Source: Chloroflexota bacterium (GTDB lineage: Bacteria; Chloroflexota; Dehalococcoidia; Lucifugimonadales; Lucifugimonadaceae). From it: DNA of 64,000 nt. Shown piece after piece: positions 55,829-64,000 of this stretch (the stretch's first letter is position 1; each line of letters opens with the position of its first letter). The notes under the pieces are model-generated. The model saw nothing but the letters and a program-made list of their open reading frames with translations, was not told where the DNA came from and did not search any database. A program made the position numbers and the translations under genes. Location of the stretch: positions 1 to 64,000 of the forward strand of contig JABMNO010000019.1 of the NCBI GenBank assembly GCA_013204555.1. The letters run 5' to 3'.

Positions 55829-56136
55829 TCACCTCACCGATCCAACACACCTCGACGCGTCCCACTCCATGGTCGATTTCATTCTGAGGCCCGTGAAGGA
55901 TCTCAACGTCTATCACCGTAGTGGCTCATTTAAACACTCACAGCCTATGCTGGCCGAGATGCTTCGCCGAGCCGCAATATGACACCCAAGCAGTTGCTTC
56001 GCCGTCCGGTTGTACTGTCTCACCAGACATTGCGCGTGAGTATCACTGAGCATTGCTTCTGGAACCATTCATCCATCAAGTAAATACCCCCCTGGGGTGA
56101 TGATCGTTTTGACCGCAATTCCATATACTTGGCCCC
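55829..56136. other. 308-bp intergenic region
   Basis: It lies between the amidohydrolase stop and the ABC operon. I see no ribosome site with a credible protein; the short plus-strand frame reaching 55982 has no family features. The last ~40 bases hold the ABC operon promoter candidate, including TATACT at 56124-56129. Confidence 0.5.
56124..56129 (+). promoter_or_regulatory. -10 element placing ABC operon transcript start at its GTG codon
   Basis: TATACT ends seven bases before GTG 56137, so transcription would begin at or next to the start codon. No Shine-Dalgarno precedes the GTG. Together these suggest a leaderless mRNA. Confidence 0.4.
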
Positions 56137-57039
56137 GTGACCACACTTCTTGCCGCCCGAGACCTTCGTAAAAGCTACGGTGGTGTCATCGCTCTTGATG
56201 GCATCGACTTCGAGGTTAACGAGGGCGTAACTGGTTTGCTGGGGGCAAATGGCGCGGGTAAGAGTACGGCAATCAAGCTATTCCTGGGTTTGATTAATCC
56301 GACCAGTGGATCTGCCGAAGTTCTGGGCGAAGACGCCGCATCTTCGGTTGAGATTCGAGCGAGGCTCGGCTATATGCCTGAGCACGATTGCCTACCGGGG
56401 AATGTCGCAGCGGCGGAGTTCCTGACCCACATGGCAGAGCTCAGCGGACTGCCGCCCGCCTACGCCCGCTCTCGTGCCGCCGATACGCTGCGGCATGTTG
56501 GCCTGTTTGAGGAGCGATACCGCCCAATGGGCGGCTACTCCACAGGTATGAAGCAGAGAGTCAAGTTGGCTCAGACTCTGGTACATGACCCGGTACTCGT
56601 GTTGCTTGATGAGCCAACCGCAGGATTAGATCCGGGTGGCCGGGAAGAGATGCTCACGCTCATCCGGCGCACAGGCCAGGAGTTTGGCATCAGTCTGATG
56701 CTCTCATCCCATCTCATGGGCGATATTGAGCGGACTTGCGACAGCATAATCGTGCTGGACGCTGGCAAAGTTGTAGAACAGGGTGCAGTCACATCGTTCA
56801 CCGAAGAGACCGAATCTATCGCTATAGAAGTGGATGAGAATCGCGAACAGCTGATCGAAGCTCTGAAAGAGCGCGGCATCACGCCACTGATTGACGGAAG
56901 TGCTCTTGTAATCGAGGGAGTAATCGGCGATCAGTATGATCTGATCCGCGATGCGCTCGTTGCTGCCAACGCACCTCTTCGTCGCATGGCGCCGCGTCGC
57001 CATGAATTGACCGAGATATTCGAGAGGAACGGCGAATGA
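56137..57039 (+). CDS. ABC transporter ATP-binding protein (ABC-2 exporter, first copy)
   Basis: A 300-aa ATPase. It shows Walker A 'GLLGANGAGKSTAIKLFLG', the Q-loop region 'LGYMPEHDCLPGN' (Pro-Glu-His in place of Gln), signature 'GGYSTGMKQRVKLAQTLVHDP', Walker B 'VLVLLDEPTAGLDP' and switch His in 'LMLSSHLMGDIE'. The signature is YSTGM instead of LSGGQ, usual for the DrrA/NatA-like group. A ~70-residue C-terminal extension follows. It overlaps the permease by four bases. With the next three genes it forms two ATPase-permease pairs in one operon. Confidence 0.93.
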   Translation: MTTLLAARDLRKSYGGVIALDGIDFEVNEGVTGLLGANGAGKSTAIKLFLGLINPTSGSAEVLGEDAASSVEIRARLGYMPEHDCLPGNVAAAEFLTHMAELSGLPPAYARSRAADTLRHVGLFEERYRPMGGYSTGMKQRVKLAQTLVHDPVLVLLDEPTAGLDPGGREEMLTLIRRTGQEFGISLMLSSHLMGDIERTCDSIIVLDAGKVVEQGAVTSFTEETESIAIEVDENREQLIEALKERGITPLIDGSALVIEGVIGDQYDLIRDALVAANAPLRRMAPRRHELTEIFERNGE

Positions 57040-57941
57040 GCACCGCCCGAACTGGCGAAGTCTTTGACATTGGCTACCAGAACTATGAAGGTCCCAGAGA
57101 AGGTCGCCCCAGAGCCCGCCGAGCGGTCTACAAAGAAGGCATCAGAATCGCCCTGGGAATTGGCCGTGGTGGTCGCGCAAAGATCATGCCGTGGGCATTC
57201 ATTGTTGCAGCAGGAATTCCCGCACTTGTTCTGGCGCTAATCGCCGGAACAGTCGATCGGCTGGCCGGTGATTTTTCGGCCGCAATCGATCTCCCATCGC
57301 ACGGCGACTACTACGGAATCGCATCGATAATATTTTTGATATTCGCTGCCGCGGTTGGCCCGGAGCTGCTCTGTCCAGACCGACGCGACCGAGTGATCAA
57401 CCTTTACCTGGTCCGGCCCATCACTGGAACCGACTACATCCTCGCCAGATGGGCGGCGTTCATGACCATCATGACGCTGGTAACGTGGCTCCCGCAGTTC
57501 ATCCTGCTCACAGGGCTGGCCCTTGGAGCCGACAATCCTGCTACCTATTTGCAAGATAACTGGGCGGATACACCACGCTTCCTGGCATCGGGTTTTGTAC
57601 TTGCCGTCTACACCACCGGCATCGCCCTTGCCGTGGCGAGCTACACCACACGCAGGGCCTACGCCGCCGCATTTATCATTGGCATCTTCGTCATTTCGTT
57701 GCCGTTCGCGACCGGGCTATCCCAGGATATTGGTGGAACGGCGGGGGAGTATTTGTCACTGTTGAACTTCAGCCAAATCCCAATCCTGATGAACGACATT
57801 ATCTTCAATGAAAATAATCTGACCACAGAGGAAGCTCTTTCCACTCAGCTGCCAAAGATCACGCAGATCGGCTGGTATGCCATTCTGACCGTGGTGCCAT
57901 TCCTGGTGATGTGGCGCCGCTACTGGAAGCTCAACCCGTGA
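57036..57941 (+). CDS. ABC-2 family permease (first copy)
   Basis: A 301-aa membrane protein with about six helices, including 'IMPWAFIVAAGIPALVLALIAG', 'IASIIFLIFAAAVGPELL', 'WAAFMTIMTLVTWLPQFILL', 'GFVLAVYTTGIALAVASY', 'AFIIGIFVISLPFATG' and a final 'IGWYAILTVVPFLVM'. The stretch 'CPDRRDRVINLYLVRPITGTDYILARW' is the conserved cytoplasmic loop of ABC-2 exporters (the loop after the second helix). The soluble N-terminus of ~45 residues is basic. It overlaps genes on both sides by four bases. Confidence 0.88.
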   Translation: MSTARTGEVFDIGYQNYEGPREGRPRARRAVYKEGIRIALGIGRGGRAKIMPWAFIVAAGIPALVLALIAGTVDRLAGDFSAAIDLPSHGDYYGIASIIFLIFAAAVGPELLCPDRRDRVINLYLVRPITGTDYILARWAAFMTIMTLVTWLPQFILLTGLALGADNPATYLQDNWADTPRFLASGFVLAVYTTGIALAVASYTTRRAYAAAFIIGIFVISLPFATGLSQDIGGTAGEYLSLLNFSQIPILMNDIIFNENNLTTEEALSTQLPKITQIGWYAILTVVPFLVMWRRYWKLNP

Positions 57942-58894
57942 CCGAGAACGGTTCAATGTCAGCGGACACACGCTCAACCGGCCCGACGATCCTCGTCGAT
58001 CATGTATCACGCTGGTTTGGGAGCGTTGTGTCAGTCGCCGATATTTCGTTCCAGGTGCAGCCCGGTATAACGGGGCTTCTCGGTCCAAATGGGGCAGGGA
58101 AGACAACGCTGCTTCGCATGATCTGCGGCCTCGCCGAGGTTTCTGAAGGCGAGGTTAAGTTGTTGGACCAACCCGTCAGGAACAACCCGGAAATCTACCG
58201 TCGAGTGGGTGTGATGTCTGAGCATGAGTCGGTGTACGACTTTATGAACGGGCGTCAGTTTGTGCAGTTCGAGGCGAAGCTGCGCGGCGTGCCGAATCCC
58301 GATGATGCCACCGATGAGGCGATCGCCTACGTAGGTCTTGAGCATGCGGCTGACCGGCCAATGGGCACCTACTCCCGCGGAATGCGGCAGCGCATGAGGC
58401 TCGCAGCAACAATCGTCCACAAGCCCGAGGTTCTGTTGTTGGATGAGCCGCTAAACGGCACTGACCCCCGGCAGCGCGTTCAGTTTCAGGGACTGCTCCG
58501 CAAACTTGCCGCTGAGGGCCGGACCATACTGATCTCATCTCACATCCTGGAAGAAATCGAACAACTTGCGGATACGGTGCTGCTGATCGTGGCGGGCAAG
58601 CTGGCGGCTTCCGGTGACTACCGTGCTATCAGGGCAAAACTGAACGAGCGGCCTTACCACGTCAGAATCGTCTCGGATAAGCCACGCGAATTGGCGAGTC
58701 GAGTCGTGGGGTTGGACTCCATCGACGCCGTGAACGTCGATCCAGATGGCGGAGTCATTGTGCTCACTCGCGACCTTCTGAGGCTCCAGCGAGACCTTCC
58801 GAAGCTGGCACAAACGGGCGAGATCAGATTGCTCCGCGTCGAGTCGCTGGACGATTCGCTTGAAAGCGTCTTCGGTTATCTGGTGGGAGGCTAA
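57938..58894 (+). CDS. ABC transporter ATP-binding protein (second copy)
   Basis: A 318-aa ATPase. It carries Walker A 'GLLGPNGAGKTTLLRMICG', 'VGVMSEHESVYDF' at the Q-loop (again ending Glu-His), signature 'GTYSRGMRQRMRLAATIVHKP', Walker B 'VLLLDEPLNGTDP' and switch His in 'ILISSHILEEIE'. The Thr in NGTDP replaces the usual Leu of the D-loop. The start is GTG 57938 inside the permease stop (GTGA overlap); the frame opens at 57911. Similar in layout to the first ATPase, it may form a heterodimer with it. Confidence 0.93.
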   Translation: MTENGSMSADTRSTGPTILVDHVSRWFGSVVSVADISFQVQPGITGLLGPNGAGKTTLLRMICGLAEVSEGEVKLLDQPVRNNPEIYRRVGVMSEHESVYDFMNGRQFVQFEAKLRGVPNPDDATDEAIAYVGLEHAADRPMGTYSRGMRQRMRLAATIVHKPEVLLLDEPLNGTDPRQRVQFQGLLRKLAAEGRTILISSHILEEIEQLADTVLLIVAGKLAASGDYRAIRAKLNERPYHVRIVSDKPRELASRVVGLDSIDAVNVDPDGGVIVLTRDLLRLQRDLPKLAQTGEIRLLRVESLDDSLESVFGYLVGG

Positions 58895-58895
58895 G

Positions 58896-59615
58896 GTGTC
58901 GCTGATCTACACGCTGACGCTGCGGCAACTCGCTGGTAAGTGGCGAGTCATTATTATCGTGGTTCTGTCTATTCTGCCGATCGTGATGGCGATTGCATCC
59001 ACTATTGGGCAGGATAGTACTTCTCAGAGCGAAATCGACGATTTTCTGGTCAACGGTATGTTCGCCAGCGCGATATTGCCGATAATCGTTCTCGCCCTTG
59101 CTACCGCTGCTCTGGGTAACGAGGTTGAGGACAAGACGCTTGGATTCCTAGTTCTGAATCCATTGCCACGATGGCAGATCGTTGTCCCCAAGTTGCTGGC
59201 TGCGGTGACCATCGGCGGCATCGTGGTCGTGATTAGCGGGATCATTTCTGCACTTGTGGCGTTTGAAGGTGATACAAAAGCGGCGGTTGCCATCGCGATT
59301 GGGCTATTTGCCGGAGTCGCTACCTACTCTTCGTTGTTTTTATGGCTGGGACTGATGACCAGCCGTGGGCTCGCAGTTGGACTGCTCTATGTTTTCCTCT
59401 GGGAAGGCTTGTTCTCCAATTTCGTTTCTGGAATTCGCATGATAAGTATTCGTGAGTACATCATTGGGATAACGAAAGCGGTAGATGGCAGCCGGTTTAC
59501 CTCTCCCGATCACATCCCGGTGGGGTCCGCTACTGCGATCATTGGCATGATCGTGGTTTTCACCGTGTTCTTGCTGCTGTCAATCAGACGTTTGCAACGC
59601 ATGGACGTGCCCTGA
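58896..59615 (+). CDS. ABC-2 family permease (second copy)
   Basis: A 239-aa membrane protein with about six helices: 'VIIIVVLSILPIVMAIAS', 'ASAILPIIVLALATAAL', 'LLAAVTIGGIVVVISGIISALVAF', 'AVAIAIGLFAGVATYSSLFLW', 'GLAVGLLYVFLWEGLFSNF' and a last 'AIIGMIVVFTVFLLLSI'. 'LGNEVEDKTLGFLVLNPLPRWQIV' matches the conserved ABC-2 loop. The GTG start at 58896 is supported by GGGAGG just upstream; the frame opens at 58860. Its stop TGA overlaps the putative CTG start of the acetyltransferase. Confidence 0.88.
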   Translation: MSLIYTLTLRQLAGKWRVIIIVVLSILPIVMAIASTIGQDSTSQSEIDDFLVNGMFASAILPIIVLALATAALGNEVEDKTLGFLVLNPLPRWQIVVPKLLAAVTIGGIVVVISGIISALVAFEGDTKAAVAIAIGLFAGVATYSSLFLWLGLMTSRGLAVGLLYVFLWEGLFSNFVSGIRMISIREYIIGITKAVDGSRFTSPDHIPVGSATAIIGMIVVFTVFLLLSIRRLQRMDVP

Positions 59616-60205
59616 CTTCTAATTCAGGCCCGCCGCACCTCGTTCCCGAAATCAGGGCGGGGCGCCTCGTACTGCGCCACATGAGTGTCGATTTCATGCA
59701 GGCCACAATTGACCGGGACATTCCGCTGGCGGAGGAATTGATCGGGTGGTCCATTCCACCCGAGTGGTTTATCAAAGTCGGCGCGGTCAATCATTTCCAG
59801 AAGATGCTGATCGACGATTCGTCGTTTCGTTTCTGGAGTCCCCGAGCCATCGGGCTTGAATCCGAACAATCAATGGTTGGCCACATCGGATTTCATACAC
59901 GGCCCAATCCCCAGTACCTTAATGAGTACGTGGGATCAGGCATCGAAATGGGTTACACGGTCTTCGCCGACTGCCGCCGCCGTGGATACGCCACCGAGGC
60001 GATCATCGCTCTTACCGGTTGGGCGAACCACGATCACGGCGTTGAGACATTCGTCATAAGCGTTGGCGTCGACAACCATCCGTCCCTGGCGCTTGCCCAG
60101 AAGTTTGGTTTCACCAAAGTTGGAGAACACCAGGACGAAGACGACGGCCCCGAAATCGTCCTGAGTTTGAGGGGCGTAGCGCTCTCGGTCGCGCTGGGAC
60201 AATAG
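59612..60205 (+). CDS. GNAT-family acetyltransferase (RimJ/RimL-like), probable CTG start
   Basis: About 197 aa if started at CTG 59612; 174 from ATG 59681. The family's first strand, 'EIRAGRLVLRHMSVDF' (compare xTxRLxLRxx), is encoded partly upstream of the ATG and no ATG, GTG or TTG lies in frame before it. CTG 59612 overlaps the permease stop as CTGA. Further on are 'SMVGHIGFHTRPN', 'GSGIEMGYTVFADCRRRGYATEA' (acetyl-CoA loop, RRRGYA) and 'SVGVDNHPSLALAQKFGFTKVG'. The acetyl-CoA site is intact. The acceptor could be a protein N-terminus or an antibiotic-like amine. Confidence 0.8.
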   Translation: MTSNSGPPHLVPEIRAGRLVLRHMSVDFMQATIDRDIPLAEELIGWSIPPEWFIKVGAVNHFQKMLIDDSSFRFWSPRAIGLESEQSMVGHIGFHTRPNPQYLNEYVGSGIEMGYTVFADCRRRGYATEAIIALTGWANHDHGVETFVISVGVDNHPSLALAQKFGFTKVGEHQDEDDGPEIVLSLRGVALSVALGQ

Positions 60206-60334
60206 TCGTGATCGATAAGTTTTCAAGCCAAGACCCGATTCGTTAGATTGTGCGTCATGCGCCATCATGAGATGATCTCAGTGCTACTTGCTACCCGGAA
60301 CCGGAGCGTAGATGAGAACGAATCAGCGACTGTG

Positions 60335-61342
60335 ATGAGGCGAAGTCTCAAAGTCGTGCTTGTACTCGCCTCGACTCTAGTCGCGACTGCCGCCATCGCA
60401 TGCGGCGGTGTTGATCGTGATCCAGCAGATAGGTCCACGCCGTTCGTACGGCCGCCTGACCCAACCGCCACACCGCCTGTTACGCCTTTCCCATCAGTGA
60501 GATCCATAGAGGTCGACTCTTACTTGCTGACTCCTGTGGATGCCAGATTCGTTCAGGATCAACCGGGCCTTGCAGCTGTTGCACTCACACTAGATATCTC
60601 CGTTCACCCAAGAATCCCCGTCGCCAACATCAAGTGGGGACCGAGGCTCGAGTTCACGGAGATCAACATTGAGCCATTCAGGACGAGCGCGACTGGCGAG
60701 CCGAAGAAACTGGTAGTGCGACTCTCGTGGGGCCGAAGCAACTTTGTAGACCTGAGGCCTGACCCGGAAGTAAGCCGTCTCGATTACAAGATCGTTGGCG
60801 GCACCACCCGTTCATTCGTGATCGGATTCAACGCCCGGATACCCAGCAGTGTCATGAGCAATCTGACACTCACTGTGCTTGAAGGGACGGTTGATGAGCA
60901 TCAGGATGGCGTGGCGTTGGAGATCGCCTCAATTCCGCTGGTGGTCCCGGCGCCACATCCAGCCTCTCGACTATCTGAAGTAGAGGCAAACGCGTTTCTG
61001 GTCGTGGACGAGCCCATTGCCGCTGGATGCCGCGGCAATGAGGTGTTTTTATCGGGCACATTGCGAAATAACGCCAGCCATGAACTCGATATTGGCCTGA
61101 TCGAGCTTATGGTCTTCGATATCTCTGGATTGCCGCTCGATGAGCTAGCAGTCAACCGCTCTGGGCGGCAGATTGCCGGAAACTTCCTTGATCGCGCTGC
61201 CGACGATCCTTACCGGCCGGGCGAAACATCAGAATTCGGATTCATCATCCCCGCGGACGCGAGTGTCTGCGCCAATGGCAACGGCTGGGCGCTCATTCAT
61301 GAAGATTCGCTCATCGCCACCGGCCAACTTCAGGGAAGCTGA
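60335..61342 (+). CDS. Putative lipoprotein
   Basis: A 335-aa exported protein. The signal 'LKVVLVLASTLVATAAIACGG' ends at a lipobox Cys near residue 24, followed by a Pro/Thr linker 'PDPTATPPVTPFP'. The mature part appears beta-rich, with 'LTLDISVHPRIPVANIKWGP', 'SFVIGFNARIPSSVMSNLT' and 'VFLSGTLRNNASHELDIGLIEL' (an FxxLR-like pattern); two Cys lie near 'IAAGCRGN' and 'DASVCANG'. I do not recognise a family. ATG 60335 is taken because the signal starts there; the frame opens at 60248. It overlaps the convergent dehydrogenase by 13 bases. Confidence 0.75.
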   Translation: MRRSLKVVLVLASTLVATAAIACGGVDRDPADRSTPFVRPPDPTATPPVTPFPSVRSIEVDSYLLTPVDARFVQDQPGLAAVALTLDISVHPRIPVANIKWGPRLEFTEINIEPFRTSATGEPKKLVVRLSWGRSNFVDLRPDPEVSRLDYKIVGGTTRSFVIGFNARIPSSVMSNLTLTVLEGTVDEHQDGVALEIASIPLVVPAPHPASRLSEVEANAFLVVDEPIAAGCRGNEVFLSGTLRNNASHELDIGLIELMVFDISGLPLDELAVNRSGRQIAGNFLDRAADDPYRPGETSEFGFIIPADASVCANGNGWALIHEDSLIATGQLQGS

Positions 61343-62421
61343 CCCGACATCAGATAGCCGCGGAACTCCTCAACGGATAATCCTTCGATGCCCAGATCGG
61401 CAACTCCCCGGCCTGACGACCACGCATCTATGCCCATGACGATTGAGCCAATCTCGATGAAGCTCCGCATGAGCGGTGTGTCCACACCGAATTGGTTCGC
61501 CATAGATGCCCAGGTTGCGATTCCGTACGGTATGTCCTCAGTAAGCCAGCGGGATTCGAGGTTTCCAGGGGCCTTGAGGCGAGTCAGCATCAGGCTGCCG
61601 TTGATCGCCTCCCACAGCGTGCCATCCGGCCCAAAACCGGCTTCGTGAAATGCTTTCGCCACCGGAGTGAGTTCATGCCCGAGTGCTCGGCCTATCTCTT
61701 TCCGTTCCTCGTCAACCCGACTGACCACCTTGGCAACCGAAGGTGAAACGCCTTCTTCATAGAAATAGAACTCACCGCGTGAGTACTCAATTCGCCCAGC
61801 GTTCATCAATACACCACATGGGTGGATCACAGGGTTGATAGACGAGAGGCCACACGCAGCAACATCCGGGTGGGCAGATATGCCTGGAAACAGGGGGGCA
61901 AGCTGCGCAAGTACATCTCCAGTGCGGGTGGCAGGCAACGCACCCATCCCAAGTCCTGTGACCTCGCCCCATATCGTCGCCTCAGTGGGCGCCGTCTTGC
62001 GGCACACGTACGGAGCCGTGTCCACTTCAGCCAGCGTCACGCCTTCAGTGCCATGCTCACGCAGGATACGCGCCCACTCCAACGAGCCAAGCGTGCCAGG
62101 CATCAGCACAACCGTCTTACCCGCCGTCAGCAACGGCGCGAACGCCTCCGCAAATGGCTTGTGAGCGTAAGAAGGGACGATTAACAGGAGGAGGTCTGAG
62201 GCGTCTACGGCTTCTTGCGCGTCTGTCGTGACTGACTTGAGGGTGGCTACGCCTTCTTCTGCCACGCCGATCAGAGTGATCTGTCTCGACTCCTGGATTG
62301 CCTCGATGTTCGAGGCCTGCTCAGGCAGCTCAAACAGCGTGATCTCATGACCGCGCAGGCTCAAATTTGCGGCGACTGCGAAGGCGGTGTTGCCACCACC
62401 AAGGATCGTGATCGACGTCAT
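61330..62421 (-). CDS. Octopine/nopaline dehydrogenase-family NAD(P)-dependent oxidoreductase
   Basis: A 363-aa dehydrogenase. The N-terminal Rossmann fold is 'SITILGGGNTAFAVAANLSLRG'. The C-terminal octopine dehydrogenase domain has 'GLSSINPVIHPCGVLMNAGRIE' (catalytic His) and 'DIPYGIATWASMANQFGVDTPLM'. Relatives couple amino acids to 2-oxoacids reductively (opine formation) or reverse this. Bacterial members are mostly uncharacterised. The C-terminal codons overlap those of the convergent lipoprotein by 13 bases. Confidence 0.88.
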   Translation of the reverse strand: MTSITILGGGNTAFAVAANLSLRGHEITLFELPEQASNIEAIQESRQITLIGVAEEGVATLKSVTTDAQEAVDASDLLLLIVPSYAHKPFAEAFAPLLTAGKTVVLMPGTLGSLEWARILREHGTEGVTLAEVDTAPYVCRKTAPTEATIWGEVTGLGMGALPATRTGDVLAQLAPLFPGISAHPDVAACGLSSINPVIHPCGVLMNAGRIEYSRGEFYFYEEGVSPSVAKVVSRVDEERKEIGRALGHELTPVAKAFHEAGFGPDGTLWEAINGSLMLTRLKAPGNLESRWLTEDIPYGIATWASMANQFGVDTPLMRSFIEIGSIVMGIDAWSSGRGVADLGIEGLSVEEFRGYLMSGQLP

Positions 62422-62520
62422 GTTTGGCTCCAGCTAATTTCGTGAGAGCCAATAGTACCGCCGCTGGCGATGATAGCCCACCTCATTTGTCGGAGAACGA
62501 GGCCGATCAAGTGGGATTGT

Positions 62521-62955
62521 TCAGGCTTCCGCCAACCCCTTTAGATTGATCAGATTGCCACGAATTTCCTTGCGCATCATTCTGCCGATTAAGAAAGCGA
62601 ATGGTTTCATCATGAGAGGAAGTGAACCCGATATTTCGATCGTAAACTCGGTGCCATCATCGGTTGGTACAAGCTGAATGGTGCCGGTTGTCAGCACTCT
62701 GCCTTCTATTGACGCCCATCCAAACTTGCGGTTTTCTTCAAACTCGGTGATCTCCTCAACTGATTCGGAGCTGCCCATTGGCGTTTTGCGGACCGACCGA
62801 ATGCGGGATCCTTTCCCAACGGGTTTGTCCGTCAACAGCTCGACGGTCTCAAGTTTCGGGTCCCATTTCGAGTTGTTTTCAGGGTCACTAAAGTACAGAA
62901 ATAAAGTCTCTGGGGGAGCCTTGATAGTGATCGATTCTCGGACGTCCATTTCCAT
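62521..62955 (-). CDS. SRPBCC (START/polyketide-cyclase-like) protein
   Basis: A 144-aa ligand-binding fold: 'ESITIKAPPETLFLYFSDPEN', 'KWDPKLETVELLTDKPVGKGSRI', 'GTIQLVPTDDGTEFTIEISG', and a C-terminal helix 'MMRKEIRGNLINLKGLAEA'. The pattern fits the polyketide_cyc2/SRPBCC group that binds hydrophobic small molecules. There is no signal peptide. The ligand is unknown. It is alone on its strand between the dehydrogenase and the methyltransferase. Confidence 0.85.
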   Translation of the reverse strand: MEMDVRESITIKAPPETLFLYFSDPENNSKWDPKLETVELLTDKPVGKGSRIRSVRKTPMGSSESVEEITEFEENRKFGWASIEGRVLTTGTIQLVPTDDGTEFTIEISGSLPLMMKPFAFLIGRMMRKEIRGNLINLKGLAEA

Positions 62956-63072
62956 CTTCCTCTTGAAGTAAATCCGCTAATTCAATCGGCGAATAATACG
63001 GCAATCGTCAAGTTGTGTGAAGAACAAGGAACTATGTGATCAATATCACAATAAAAACCTCGAATGTCGGCA

Positions 63073-64000
63073 CTACTTTCGGCAGATATATATGTTGTTC
63101 AATGGGTTGGTTGACGGTTTGATTTCGACGTTGGTGAATCCAGCCCTGCCCAGCATCTCCAGCGCAAGCTGTTCGCCCCAGACAGTGCCCAATCCCGCAC
63201 CGCCCTCGGCCAGCGATACCGTCATGCAGTGCATGGTGCTGACCGTATACATCCACGGCGCCATTGGATTATCGAGATTTTCTTCCAGGTTGCTTGAGGC
63301 CTTCACGTCAATCATGAGATAGAGACCACCCTCATTAAGGTGTCGAAATGTCTCATCTAACGACGCCTGTGGCTGCGCCTGATCGTGTACGGCATCGAAT
63401 GTAGTGATCAGATCAAACTGAGCGTCGTCAGGAAGGGCGGCCGCGTCCTGGACTTCTAGCTTCGCGTTGGCAAGCACCAGTTCCTTCGCTTCCGCATTCC
63501 CAACCGAAATAGCGTCTTCTGCTATGTCATACCCGGTGATCGTCGAGTTCGGGTACTCGCCGGCGAGAATATTCACGTTGTGGCCGGTTCCACACCCAAT
63601 GTCACAAACCGAGATGCCGGTCCTCAAGCGATCTTCAAGCCCCGGCACAACCCGTATGTAACGGTCGATCAGAAGCTCGTCGTACTCGCGCCGCCGCATC
63701 TCGTCCATGAGATCCGTGAACTCCGGTCGATAGGCTGAATACGGCACGCCTCCACCTTCTCGAAACGATTTCACGATAGGCTTCATTTGCGTGCCAAAGA
63801 AGGTAATCATGGAAGCGCTCATCGCCCGATTCTTTCCGGTATCACCGGACAGCGATTCAGCGTGTTCTGGGGGCAGCGAGAAAAGCTTCGTTTCGGGGTC
63901 ATAGTCGATGATCCGCCCACACGTCACAGCCCCGGCCCACTCGCGGACATACCGTTCGTTGAGATCGGCGCGATCCGCTAGCCCCTGACTCGTCGCCGGC
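63073..64000 (-). CDS. Winged-helix/SAM-dependent methyltransferase (Rv2258c-like), 5' end cut by window edge
   Basis: The frame is open through 64000. The edge-proximal residues read 'TSQGLADRADLNERYVREW' followed by 'GAVTCGRIIDYDPETKLF' and 'LPPEHAESL', which is the N-terminal winged helix of Rv2258c-type methyltransferases. The Rossmann part has motif I 'VCDIGCGTGHNVNILA', 'ITGYDIAEDAISVG', 'DAAALPDDAQFDLITTFDAVHD' and a C-terminal 'NVEIKPSTNPLNNIYICRK'. GTG 63927 is not the real start, because family residues continue upstream of it. The methyl acceptor is unknown. Confidence 0.88.
   Translation of the reverse strand, partial: PATSQGLADRADLNERYVREWAGAVTCGRIIDYDPETKLFSLPPEHAESLSGDTGKNRAMSASMITFFGTQMKPIVKSFREGGGVPYSAYRPEFTDLMDEMRRREYDELLIDRYIRVVPGLEDRLRTGISVCDIGCGTGHNVNILAGEYPNSTITGYDIAEDAISVGNAEAKELVLANAKLEVQDAAALPDDAQFDLITTFDAVHDQAQPQASLDETFRHLNEGGLYLMIDVKASSNLEENLDNPMAPWMYTVSTMHCMTVSLAEGGAGLGTVWGEQLALEMLGRAGFTNVEIKPSTNPLNNIYICRK

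Noticed and set aside
1-64000. tRNA or rRNA genes, CRISPR arrays, prophage or integrase genes
   Set aside because: Reading both strands by eye I found no T-loop/acceptor pattern, no rRNA core motif, no regular short repeats and no integrase. A tRNAscan or Rfam search would settle the RNA part.

Overview
This window is a gene-dense chromosomal segment at moderate GC with no tRNA, rRNA, CRISPR array or integrated phage that I can see. The gene set suggests Chloroflexota, most likely a marine SAR202/Dehalococcoidia-type organism. The clues are lipoproteins with a short 'ACGG/ACTS' lipobox followed by Pro/Thr linkers, a large LuxR-type ATPase regulator, a protein kinase of the 'GEGGKKKVYLAHD' type, several RraA-like aldolases, an LLM-class flavin oxidoreductase, a PPOX-fold protein, an octopine-dehydrogenase-like enzyme and a CocE-type hydrolase. 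This placement is inference from gene content; no marker gene was searched.

Layout. 1-1.2 kb: the N-terminus of a Ser/Thr kinase (cut by the window edge) and a frameshifted P-loop kinase. 1.4-6 kb (minus): a membrane-anchored MA-type peptidase, then an inositol-phospholipid operon (inositol-phosphate synthase, PimA-like glycosyltransferase, PIP-synthase-like CDP-alcohol phosphatidyltransferase). 6.2-7.9 kb (minus): an RraA-like aldolase and a ketopantoate reductase. 8-11.1 kb (plus): RNase PH, enolase and GAPDH packed as an operon. 11.1-12.2 kb: a REP-associated tyrosine transposase flanked on both sides by inverted REP-like palindromes. 12.3-16.2 kb: a small hypothetical protein, a 958-aa AAA/LuxR regulator and a lipoprotein. 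17.3-22.5 kb (plus): a six-gene run of pdxS, pdxT, a remote GNAT-like protein, a SpoIIIAA/Ycf45-like R3H-type ATPase, tmk and a PPOX protein. 22.5-25 kb (minus): a lipoprotein joining a LppX/LolA-like domain, seven kelch repeats and a cyclophilin. 25-28.6 kb (plus): an aldolase/reductase pair resembling GarL/GarR, and a receiver/ZU5-like/pseudo-receiver protein. 28.7-32.8 kb (minus): a three-gene catabolic operon (ThDP enzyme, RraA-like, CocE-like hydrolase).

The centre of the window (32.9-42.2 kb, minus) is a single 3071-codon gene. It encodes a soluble histidine kinase with sixteen tandem GAF-like domains in a regular array of about 172 residues per unit, followed by intact HisKA and HATPase modules. 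This is the most unusual object here.

42.2-64 kb: ilvD, an aldo/keto reductase, a DUF433/DUF5615 toxin-antitoxin pair, an M20 peptidase, GYD and LLM proteins, a membrane protein with a TolB-like lipoprotein, an MFS transporter, an NYN nuclease with a long disordered tail, a beta-propeller/amidohydrolase pair, a four-gene double ABC-2 exporter operon followed by a GNAT, another lipoprotein, an octopine-dehydrogenase-like enzyme, a SRPBCC protein and the start-truncated end of a winged-helix/methyltransferase protein.

Translation starts vary. GTG and TTG are common, and two genes look best explained by CTG starts. Short REP-like palindromes of at least two sequence families recur between genes.
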